From Ooceraea biroi (lineage: Eukaryota; Arthropoda; Insecta; Hymenoptera; Formicidae): a DNA stretch of 64,000 nt. Position numbers and translations under genes: made by a program. Below, one piece after another: positions 55,827 through 64,000 of the stretch (positions are counted from its first letter, which is position 1; every line of letters begins with the position of its first letter). Below the pieces are notes generated by a model. The model had not been told where the DNA came from, ran no database searches, and saw nothing but the letters and a program-made list of their open reading frames with translations. Location: positions 62,001-126,000 of the forward strand of contig NC_039507.1 of NCBI RefSeq assembly GCF_003672135.1, given 5' to 3'.

Positions 55827-56018
55827 TAAGGGCCCAGACACAATGAGAGGAATAAGGAACACAGAATAGAACATAAGGAATAAACAAAATTTCGACCAAT
55901 GAAAAGCCATGCATGCGTGAAATGGTGATGCACGCACGGTTTTCTATTGATCGAAATTTTGTTTATTCCTTATGTTCTATTCTGTGTTCCTTATTCCTCT
56001 CATTGTGTCTGGGCCTTA
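55827..56018. repeat. Palindromic MITE, 192 bp, ~75-base arms
   Basis: Ends TAAGGGCCCAGACACAATGA and TCATTGTGTCTGGGCCTTA; arms nearly perfect. It lies 330 bases upstream of the dehydrogenase start and only 19 bases from the previous palindrome. Confidence 0.9.
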
Positions 56019-56347
56019 ACTACATTAATATCGTAATTTTTTATCATTGTGATCAGTGACTCATTATCAGCGTTCAGCTATGCCGTTCGCTAGTGCGCAT
56101 TTCCGAAATTACGTAAGTCTGCACTTATTAACATATAGATATAGACGTAATCATTCTTTCCCACCAACATTACTCTGGCAGATCAGCGATAAGAGGCAGT
56201 GCACAGTATAAAATAATACACTTCAAAACAAGTTCCTTTCAACTGAAATCGACAGTTACTCAGTAACCTTTATACGGTACACTGCAATTCGTTACATAAC
56301 ATCCCGGTTTTACGTACTGCTGTGGACTTCACAGAAGTATCAACACA

Positions 56348-57145
56348 ATGGACAACGTTCAGAACAAGATCGTGCTGATCACCGGAGGAGCTACTGGACT
56401 GGGCAACAAGTTTGCCGAAATATTGCTTCGCAATGGTGCAAAGACTGTTGCCATAATCGATCTGTGCACATCGAACGGTGAAAGCGTAGCGGCCACGTTC
56501 GAGAACGAATTTGGGAAGGGTCGTGTCATGTTCGTTGCCTGTGATGTGACAAAGGACGAAGATTTGCAAAAGGCATTTAAGAAAGTTATCAGCATATTCC
56601 AAGGGCTCGATATCGTCATCAACAACGCGGGTATACTTAATGACCACGATTGGAAGCAGACAATCGATATCAATGTCACGGCAGTGATCTGCAGTTCGTT
56701 GCTAGCCCTTGATCATATGGGAAAGCATAAAGGAGGCAAGGGCGGTACCATCGTGAACATCGCATCTATTTTTGGATTGTCCAAGGCTGGCGGTGTACCA
56801 GTGTACTGTGCTTCGAAACATGCCGTCGTTGGATTTAGTCGGTGTCTGGCAGACTCGTACGACAAGACCGGAGTGCGAATTGTCACGATATGCCCAGGAG
56901 TTACGACGACAACGTTGATCAAGAATATTGAAACTAAAGTCTTGGATTTCGTAGATCCGAAACTTGTAAGCCAATTTTACAGCTTGCCAGTACAAACGGT
57001 CGATGATGCGACATCTGCGATACTGGATCTCATCCGAAAGGGTAAAAATGGTGCAGTTTGGGTCAGAGAAGGTGGTCTACCACCGTACGCCGTGGACTTT
57101 CCTCATTATTCCAAGCGAGCTCTACCAATATACAAGAGTGATTAA
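56348..57145 (+). CDS. Short-chain dehydrogenase, 15-hydroxyprostaglandin dehydrogenase-like
   Basis: 265 residues, single coding exon, classical SDR that oxidises secondary alcohols with NAD+. Landmarks: TGGATGLG (12-19) cofactor loop, D38 after strand 2 (NAD rather than NADP preference), CDVT with D66, NNAG (92-95), and the catalytic tetrad N109, S140, Y153, K157 (YCASK). Text after PGVT and the C-terminus match insect 15-PGDH[NAD+]-like proteins, which are multigene in ants. Lack of introns is common in this family. A donor-like GAAATTAC|GTAAGT at 56,112 hints at a 5' untranslated exon. True substrate unknown. Confidence 0.9.
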   Translation: MDNVQNKIVLITGGATGLGNKFAEILLRNGAKTVAIIDLCTSNGESVAATFENEFGKGRVMFVACDVTKDEDLQKAFKKVISIFQGLDIVINNAGILNDHDWKQTIDINVTAVICSSLLALDHMGKHKGGKGGTIVNIASIFGLSKAGGVPVYCASKHAVVGFSRCLADSYDKTGVRIVTICPGVTTTTLIKNIETKVLDFVDPKLVSQFYSLPVQTVDDATSAILDLIRKGKNGAVWVREGGLPPYAVDFPHYSKRALPIYKSD

Positions 57146-57335
57146 CGATGGCTTGCGTTTTTTGTTCCATTCTTATATAACGCTTGGTTGATTCAGCTAC
57201 TTCGATATTTTCACATCAGTTTTATCAATATATATCGACAGAAATGTATGATCAGAAATTTAAATAAAAGAATAGAAATAATGTCCAAAACGAGAAATTG
57301 CAAACGAGATATCCTTCGTATAAAAATGAATTGGT

Positions 57336-57351
57336 GGCCCTAAAAAGGGCC
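57336..57351 (-). terminator. Histone H2A mRNA 3' stem-loop
   Basis: Minus strand GGCCCTTTTTAGGGCC, identical to the H4 stem-loop, 27 bases beyond the H2A stop. Confidence 0.95.
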
Positions 57352-57378
57352 GTTTTTTTTTATAGCTTTGGTTTATAG

Positions 57379-57753
57379 TTAAGCTTTCTTTTCAGTCTTC
57401 TTGGGCAGTAAAACCGCTTGAATGTTTGGAAGTACACCACCTTGTGCGATGGTAACACCGGAGAGTAGTTTGTTCAACTCCTCATCGTTACGTATCGCCA
57501 GTTGCAAATGTCTGGGAATAATTCTGGTTTTCTTGTTATCGCGTGCAGCATTTCCCGCCAACTCCAGTACTTCGGCAGCCAGATATTCCATCACAGCAGC
57601 CAGATACACGGGAGCGCCAGCACCAACGCGCTCAGCGTAATTTCCTTTTCGCAAAAGTCGATGGATACGTCCGACCGGAAATTGCAATCCTGCACGGCTA
57701 GATCGCGACTTTGCCTTTCCCTTGGATTTACCAGTCTTTCCACGACCAGACAT
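57379..57753 (-). CDS. His2A: Histone H2A
   Basis: 124 residues: MSGRGKTGKSKGKAKSRSSR ... LQFPVGRIHRLLRKGNYAER ... KKTEKKA. Start chosen at 57,753 as in all H2A; an open frame runs upstream but is the 5' leader. No SQ(E/D) tail, so not H2A.X, and canonical rather than H2A.Z. Divergently paired with H2B across a 291-base promoter. Confidence 0.99.
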   Translation of the reverse strand: MSGRGKTGKSKGKAKSRSSRAGLQFPVGRIHRLLRKGNYAERVGAGAPVYLAAVMEYLAAEVLELAGNAARDNKKTRIIPRHLQLAIRNDEELNKLLSGVTIAQGGVLPNIQAVLLPKKTEKKA

Positions 57754-58044
57754 CTCTGCGCTTACGAATAATGCAAGACCGTATATCGAAACGAAACGAG
57801 CAGCAGTTCGATTCAGAGTGATTCGCGAGCTCTCTTTTTCCCGTGTTATATACCACGGTAGGGTTCTTCGGGTAGCCACTAGCGTGCCAGGAGCGCTGTA
57901 ATTGGTTGTCGCGCGACGCGCGATTGGTGCGCTAGCGCCACCATGTGACTGTATATAAGGTCTGGCTTCCTCTGGTCGGCGTCATTTTTCGAAGTACCGT
58001 CTAAGCGTTTGCGTATACGGCTCTCTGCGAAGAATTGAAGAATC
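57754..58044. promoter_or_regulatory. Bidirectional H2A/H2B promoter
   Basis: TATA boxes point both ways: TATATAA (57,951) for H2B and, on the minus strand, TATATAACA (~57,853) for H2A. An ATTGG element (57,901) and GC-rich centre lie between. This ensures coordinated S-phase expression of the dimer partners. Confidence 0.8.
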
Positions 58045-58416
58045 ATGCCACCCAAGGCGAGTGGAAAAGCTGTGAAGAAGGCTGGGAAGGCTCAGAAGAA
58101 TATCAGCAAGACGGATAAGAAAAAGAAGAGGAAGAGGAAGGAAAGCTATGCCATCTACATCTACAAAGTTCTGAAGCAAGTTCATCCGGATACTGGAATC
58201 TCCAGCAAAGCCATGAGCATTATGAACAGCTTTGTCAATGATGTCTTCGAGCGCATCGCAGCCGAGGCATCCCGTTTGGCTCATTACAACAAGAGGTCCA
58301 CGATCACTTCTCGGGAAATCCAAACTGCTGTCAGGCTTCTGCTTCCCGGAGAATTGGCTAAGCACGCTGTGAGTGAAGGTACCAAAGCCGTCACCAAGTA
58401 CACCAGCTCCAAGTAA
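58045..58416 (+). CDS. His2B: Histone H2B
   Basis: 123 residues: MPPKASGKAVKKAGKAQKNI, basic KKKKRKRKESYAIYIYKVLK, histone fold and C-terminal AVTKYTSSK with the conserved ubiquitylated lysine region. Intronless, with a processing stem-loop 20 bases beyond the stop. Confidence 0.99.
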   Translation: MPPKASGKAVKKAGKAQKNISKTDKKKKRKRKESYAIYIYKVLKQVHPDTGISSKAMSIMNSFVNDVFERIAAEASRLAHYNKRSTITSREIQTAVRLLLPGELAKHAVSEGTKAVTKYTSSK

Positions 58417-58436
58417 AATGACTCGTCAAAATCAAC

Positions 58437-58452
58437 GGCCCTTATCAGGGCC
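58437..58452 (+). terminator. Histone H2B mRNA 3' stem-loop
   Basis: GGCCCTTATCAGGGCC, consensus histone stem-loop with a loop differing from H2A and H4. Confidence 0.95.
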
Positions 58453-59271
58453 ACAAATTCATTTATGCGTTTGGTATTCTCACGTTCTAAACATTTTTAA
58501 GAATAAAATATATATGTATGTCCACGCGTATAAATAAGAAAGTTTAAACTTCTGCAAAATCAACCTGAAAGATGCAAAATCTATTTTTGTACACGGGTAA
58601 TATAAATAATAAAGCATGAAGAATTTAGATATTTTGGAGAAATTAATTTTATAAAATAGCAAAAAAACTTCCAATATACGTTTTTCTTTTTTGTTATATC
58701 TCCGCACTTCCGACATGCAATTCTACTCGAGTTTTATTCACTTATATTCATTTAACATTAGTGTAATACGAGGGTAATATTCGTGTTCACATCGGTGGCT
58801 GTAAAATTATATATACTACCTTATATATGTAAGATTCGTACATTGTATGTACACATAGACCTATATACTGCATATTAGCTTGATTCATATTTTTTAATCT
58901 ATTATTGCGTCTTGTGGCGCCACCGCGTATATAAAATAATCGTAATATTTTATAGCGGTTCTGAGTTTCTAATCTCGTACGAGATTTTACGTCTCGTGCA
59001 GATGTGTAAGTGTGTGACACGTCAAGAATGTGACACATACCCACGTGCGGAAAATGCGTCAAGTATTTTGCTTTTTTGTTCAATTATTATTTTAACATGT
59101 GCGTAGAATATGGTGATTAATATTGTGCTGAAAGTAAATATCGTTCGCGTACGCTTCTTTTCCTTGGATTTTCTCTAGACACGCTAATCGTTTCTTATAG
59201 GTTAACTGTTTGTGGATGCGTATTATGAAATAATTTGAACAGTTATTTGCGCATAAAAATAACGTATAAAA
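58453..59271. other. Intergenic and ERGIC2 5' region
   Basis: AT-rich with no coding text. ERGIC2 promoter presumably lies within the last ~200 bases. Confidence 0.5.
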
Positions 59272-60840
59272 ATGCTGAAACGGCGGCACGTTAATGTTAA
59301 AACGGTCAAAGAACTGGATGCGTTCCCGAAAGTTCCTGAGCTATACATCGACAAAACTGCAGTTGGAGGAACATGTAAGTTAACGGACGTGGATAAAATG
59401 GATGTTTACCATCCTTTTATTACATGTTCTCTCATATGAAAACATATTGATATTCGTATCGTTCAGATCTATATCCACGTTTGCTTACTTTGAACTTCCT
59501 TCGGTTTCAGTCTCAATTTTTACCATCCTTATCATTGCATACTTGATAATAGCTGAAACAAGCTACTTCCTTGACAGCAGATTACAATTCAAATTTGAGC
59601 CGGACACCGAGATCGATGCAAAGTTACAGATTAACATCGACATAACGGTAGCGATGCCATGCGGTCGCATCGGTGCTGATGTTTTAGATTCTACAAACCA
59701 GAACATGATAGGTTATGATTCCTTGACGGAGGAGGATACATGGTGGGAGCTAACGTCAGAGCAGAGAGCACACTTTGAGGCTCTCAAGCACATGAATTCC
59801 TATTTAAGAGAGGAATACCATGCCATCCATGAATTGCTGTGGAAATCCAATCAAGTTACGCTTTATGGCGAGATGCCAAAACGGTATAACAGACCATCGG
59901 CTTGTAATTCTCCAGTGTTGCATATTGATGATATAATGCAAGTGTAACGTGTTGCATTTACGTGTATCTTTCGTGTATCGATCAGGTCGTACACACCAGA
60001 CTACCTACCAAACGCTTGTCGCGTTCACGGTAGTCTGAACGTGAACAAAGTAGCGGGCAACTTCCACATAACTGCTGGAAAATCCTTATCTCTGCCACGT
60101 GGGCACATACACATCTCGGCATTCATGACCGATCGGGATTACAACTTCACTCACAGGATCAATAAGTTTTCTTTCGGCGGACCTAGCCCAGGAATCGTAC
60201 ATCCACTCGAAGGGGACGAGAAGATCGCCGATAACAGTTAGTAACTCTCGGTTGCAGGATGCTACGAACATGATTACCGTTTCCAAACGAACGAGCGATG
60301 TCTTTCTTTCTCTTCCAGATATGATGCTGTATCAGTATTTCGTGGAAGTTGTTCCTACAGATATTCGGACGTTGCTGAGTACGTCCAAGACCTACCAGTA
60401 CAGTGTCAAGGATCATCAAAGGCCGATTGACCATCACAAGGGGTCTCACGGGATACCAGGGATCTTTTTCAAATATGACATGAGCGCGCTCAAGATCAAA
60501 GTCACCCAGGAACGTGATACGATCTTTCAGTTCTTGGTGAAACTCTGCGCCACCGTGGGCGGCATTTTTGTTACGAGCGGTAAATACTTCTGAATATATA
60601 GTACATCTTAATTAATATGCGGAAATGACTGCACAATCGAAATTTGCAGGACTGATTAAGAATATCGTACAAAGCTTCTGGTATGTTGCGTATTGCAAGT
60701 TCTTGAACAGTGAGAGCAAGTCGGATAATCAAAGGATATCTGTCCCACCGCACTCTACCAACTATCGGTCACCCAATACGATAAACTTGCTCGAAGTCGG
60801 AGCGCCTCAAAGTATCGATATCATGCTGAAACCTCGATGA
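59272..60840 (+). CDS. ERGIC2: ERGIC2, ER-Golgi intermediate compartment protein 2
   Basis: A two-pass membrane cargo-receptor protein cycling between ER and Golgi (Erv41 ortholog). Five exons: 59272-59374, 59511-59883, 59986-60236, 60319-60579 and 60650-60840; sum 1,179 nt, 392 residues, near human 377. N-terminal VKELDAFPKVPELYIDKTAV, first membrane helix (FTILIIAYLIIAETSYF), lumenal INIDITVAMPCGRIGADVLD and NACRVHGSLNVNKVAGNFHI, SHGIPGIFFKYDMSALKIKV, then second membrane segment (FLVKLCATVGGIFVTSG). All junctions are GT-AG and keep frame. No lesion. Confidence 0.97.
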
Positions 60841-61473
60841 AAGCTATTCGTATTATAATCGTTCACGATGCGAGTGTAAGGAACTCGTGGAAAAAACGTT
60901 TACGGACCTAAGTCAGTGTATGAACGTGTGCTTATGCTGTATGTATGTACATTATCCGTGTATCTACAGTATTACAAAAGCGTCATTAAATTTTTTAAAC
61001 TGATCCTCAATGTCGATTAATAAAATTTTTATTCTTATCTAATGAAGAAAATCACGTAATTTTTAATTCAAAGAGGATATTGTATGTCGCATCATAATTC
61101 TATGCACATAATTATCCCCCTTCCTCTCAACCATTTCTATTATTATATCTCTTAATATCGATTTAAGAAATCTCAGCTCTTGTTTATTAGTATTTTATAT
61201 GAATAGCTCGTACAGTTATAACAGAATTGATAATTATTCTTTCTCATGCGATCTGTTGCTAACAACTAATCAAAGTACAAAATAGTTCAAACTAGAAACG
61301 TGTGCAACAAGCTCGAAGCTAGCTAATCCTGACCAGCCGTTGATAACAGATGCGATGATAATTGAGAGGTGATGATGAAAAGAGTTGGTGCCGATCTCAC
61401 AAATTTACTTAAAGTTCCACCGAGATACATCTGTGCATTCTGATTTGACCTTACAAACGATCGCTGATGACAT
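60841..61473. other. Convergent 3' flanks of ERGIC2 and RpL18A
   Basis: No coding text. Polyadenylation-like AATAAA-type signals (ATTAATAAAATTTT at ~61,016). Confidence 0.5.
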
Positions 61474-62378
61474 TTAAAGGAAGTAAGTGCGCGGCTTTCG
61501 TACGCTGAACAGCGGCATGCGGTTCCTGTGATGTATTCTCTTCGGCAGCGGGAACTTGATCTTGGAATCGTGGAACTGCTTCACTTGAGGTCTGCGACAG
61601 TTCACGGCCTTTACGATCTCCACCTTGATGATCTGTATGGAGTGGGCCCGAGCGCGATGACGGGCACCCATGTCTCTATAGCACTGTGTCACCGCTCCGC
61701 TCACCGAGAGATCTCTGTATTCTCTGTACATGTTGTGCGTACCCGATCTAGAATCGTATCTCAGCCAGATGCCAAAGTTCTTTATTTTCAATGGAGTTTT
61801 CTCTGGAATCTGGAATATTTTTTTATTGTATCAAATCAGATACGTATAGACAAATCAAAGATAACGTTATTATATTCATCTCTATGACACAACAGTTTGT
61901 TTATAATTATGACACTGTGCACTATCATAAGACACATACCGGCTTCAGAGACACAATTTCCCCGGTGGACTTCTTGAACTTCTTCAACTGACGTAAGAAG
62001 TACCAGAACCTAGATTTGGCTACTATAGCATCAGGAGCAAATATTCTCATTTTATACAGAGGCGTCGTTTTCTCCTTCTCGGTAGGGAGCTTACGCCCTA
62101 CCACTTCATATTCTTTCAACTATAAACAATAATAAAAGCATTATAATTATTTCTAGATGCGTTAACTAATATAAATTGAATAGTTATAGTTATAAGAGCA
62201 CGCTTGCGGATAAAGGTTAGGTTATATTAATCTGGAATTCTATTTAGAATTTTTACATAAATTCTACATAGATATCTACATACAACGCTTTAGAAAGTAT
62301 TAAATTTTTGGTGCAGAGTTTATAATTAGGTTTTGCATAAAATGTATAAAATTTACTCACGTCACCCTTCGCCTTCAT
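61474..62378 (-). CDS. RpL18A: Ribosomal protein eL20 (RpL18A)
   Basis: 60S ribosomal subunit protein. Exons 62378-62361 (MKAKGD), 62119-61940 and 61809-61474; total 534 nt, 177 residues, the usual insect length. Text: LKEYEVVGRKLPTEKEKTTP, YKMRIFAPDAIVAKSRFWYF, FGIWLRYDSRSGTHNMYREY, CYRDMGARHRARAHSIQIIK and QFHDSKIKFPLP. The short first coding exon is typical of ribosomal protein genes, and a pyrimidine-rich CTCTTTCC at ~62,412 on the minus strand is a candidate TOP start. Confidence 0.98.
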
Positions 62379-63007
62379 CGTGTCGTGCAACGCGTGCAAC
62401 GATAAACCGGAAAGAGTTGGCCACCATTTTGTGCGTCGGAAATGGAACCATTAGCTCGAAGATTTTTGAATAAAAGTAATTCAAAGCTACGTAAAAGTTA
62501 TTTAGTAATTTGTCGAATTTGTCCAATTCATTGCAATATTAGAAATAAATTTTTTTTAAATTTTTATATAAATATCTTTTTTATGAAATAGGAAACTTAT
62601 AGAAATTCCAGTAAATAAAAATGTCACTAGGTGTATTTGTGAGAACAGAGTCCTATTGGTTCATCTCGATTATGTCCCGTTGGATATCTCACGTTGTATA
62701 TCGTTTGATGGAAACGGAAACAATGTAAATCGACCATAAACAAATTCCAATATATGCGTGAAGTGAATACAAGCCGCTAATCGTGTTTTGACAATTGTTT
62801 AACAATTTGTAAGTGTATAATCAGTTCGATTAATCAATCATCGTACTTTTAGAGACAATATGAAGCCAACGTAACATTAAAGGTATCGATAGAGACTTGC
62901 GTAATGTATGTACAGAGCCAACAATGATCAGCGTAAGTACATAACCTCCAAGCAAGTCGGAGTCCGTACGGGAGATATTTTGACCGAGGGAATTCTAAGT
63001 CATCAGA
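62379..63007. promoter_or_regulatory. Divergent promoter region of RpL18A and DMAP1
   Basis: 630 bases between divergent genes. TOP-like tract on the minus strand at ~62,412; no other motif stands out. Confidence 0.5.
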
Positions 63008-64000
63008 ATGGCGGATGTACGCGATATTCTGGATATTGAAGTGCCGACTAGCACGGAACTCACAAAGGAGTCAATATTCGGCAACGACAAGAAGAATCGC
63101 AAACGGTATGATTACAACAAAGTGCCAAAACGCCCGGAAGGTATGCACCGGGAGGTGTTCGCGCTCCTTTGCAAGGACAACAACGACGTGCCGCCGTTGT
63201 TTCCCACCGACACCGCGAAGGGATATAAGCAGGTTCGTGCCAAGCTTGGCATGAAGAAAGTAAGACCTTGGAAGTGGACACCATTCACTAACCCGGCACG
63301 CGTGGACGGTGCTGTCTTTCATCACTGGCGACGCGTCGCCGACGCTGGGAAGGAATATCCCTTTGCCAAATTCAATAAGAAAGTTCCTATCCCCACGTAC
63401 ACCAATGCAGAGTACGTCCAGCATTTAGTCATCAATGGCTGGACCCGCGTGGAAACGGATCATCTGTTTGACTTGTGCAGGAGATTCGATCTCAGATTTA
63501 TCATCATCAAAGACAGGTGGGATTGTGCCAAGTTCCCCATCAGGTCTGTAGAAGATTTAAAAGAGAGGCAAGTACACGAGAGACTTACACTTTACTGATT
63601 TAGATATGTTTCCTTGAAAGTGTTTGCAACTATTTTTAAATACATAGGTATTATCAGGTATGCGCCGCGTTGACAAAGGCGAGATCTCATACCGATAAAG
63701 TATACACCTTCGATGCCGAGCATGAGAAGCGCAGGAAAGAGCAGCTCAAGAAGCTGTTCGAGCGTACTCCTGAACAAGTGGAGGAGGAGCAGACCCTGCT
63801 GGCCGAACTGCGCAAAATTGAACAAAGGAAAAAGGAGAGGGACAGAAAAACGCAGGATTTGCAGAAACTGATAACAGCAGCCGATCATCAGGCAGATCCC
63901 AGGAAGAGCGAGAGGAAATCTTCCAAGAAGAGTAGCAGTTCCTCCAGGAACAGGCCAAATAAAACTGATACCTCTCATGTATGCTTGAGGAGATTGCTAG
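63008..64000 (+). CDS. DMAP1: DMAP1, DNA methyltransferase 1-associated protein 1 (5' part)
   Basis: Subunit of the TIP60/NuA4 and SRCAP chromatin complexes. Exon 1 is 63008-63567 and exon 2 begins at 63648; the gene runs off the window. Text: MADVRDILDIEVP, SIFGNDKKNRKRYDYNKVPK, RPEGMHREVFALL, WKWTPFTNPARVDGAVFHHW, and the SANT-like helix WTRVETDHLFDLCRRFDLRF. Exon 2 gives RRKEQLKKLFERTPEQVEEE and KKERDRKTQDLQKLITAAD. The junction KER|YYQVCAAL needs the donor AG|GCAAGT at 63,568, a GC-AG intron of 80 bases; reading through gives a premature stop at 63,596-63,598. Confidence 0.95.

Noticed and set aside
56270..56647. Minus-strand frames opposite the dehydrogenase
   Set aside because: Shadows of the SDR coding sequence without domain content.
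57379..57879. Longer H2A with a 42-residue N-terminal extension
   Set aside because: The extension corresponds to the leader and TATA region; canonical H2A starts at 57,753.
59884..59947. ERGIC2 reading on past exon 2 to the stop at 59,947
   Set aside because: The intron 59,884-59,985 restores the conserved NACRVHGSLNVNKVAGNFHI text in frame.

Overview
The window is AT-rich animal nuclear DNA from an insect, most probably an ant. The evidence is short spliced introns, replication-type histone genes ending in stem-loops, arthropod-type orthologs (SERGEF, CDC23, ERGIC2, RpL18A, DMAP1), an ant-style mauritiana-type mariner, hAT and DUF4806 remnants, and a very high density of DNA-transposon debris. 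Species cannot be fixed from sequence alone.

Layout. 1-7.3 kb: ordinary host genes, SERGEF (minus) and CDC23/APC8 (plus). 7.3-12.3 kb: decayed transposons (hAT, mariner-like, a 61-bp retroelement tail with target duplication). 12.3-18.4 kb: an FBXO21-like gene broken up by transposons; part of it is repeated in inverted orientation at 42.0-45.2 kb and another part in direct orientation at 48.3-49.4 kb. 18.4-53 kb is almost entirely mobile DNA. 53.2-58.5 kb: histones H4, H2A and H2B with a short-chain dehydrogenase (15-PGDH-like) among them. 59.2-64 kb: ERGIC2, RpL18A/eL20 and the 5' part of DMAP1.

Two mobile systems stand out. (1) A 13.56-kb composite MULE at 24,689-38,245 has ~340-bp terminal inverted repeats and an 8/9-matching 9-bp target duplication. 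It holds a broken MULE/NOF-type transposase whose C-terminus looks like a ubiquitin-specific protease, plus broken, intron-containing fragments of three unrelated host genes (ELYS, PIGA, GIGYF): a giant animal Pack-MULE. It sits inside another transposon whose two ends can be seen on either side. (2) A set of nonautonomous elements shares ends of the form CCCANNNARNACA and a 2-bp A/T target duplication, but each family carries its own reiterated subterminal palindrome (TTGCAA, GAAACGTTTC, AGATATCT, AAGAACGTTCTT, GTCAAAATGAC, CAGATTGGCAGCAG). Two families with unrelated subterminal arrays share the same ~200-bp core, including a hairpin with compensatory changes, as if end modules were swapped. 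DUF4806 gene remnants lie inside two members.

Other items: an apparently intact mariner with perfect 30-bp ends, many long-armed palindromes, a ~121-bp minisatellite, a GC-AG intron in DMAP1, and a duplicated CCAAT promoter module upstream of H4. All homology calls come from reading translated sequence against remembered family features; no searches were run.
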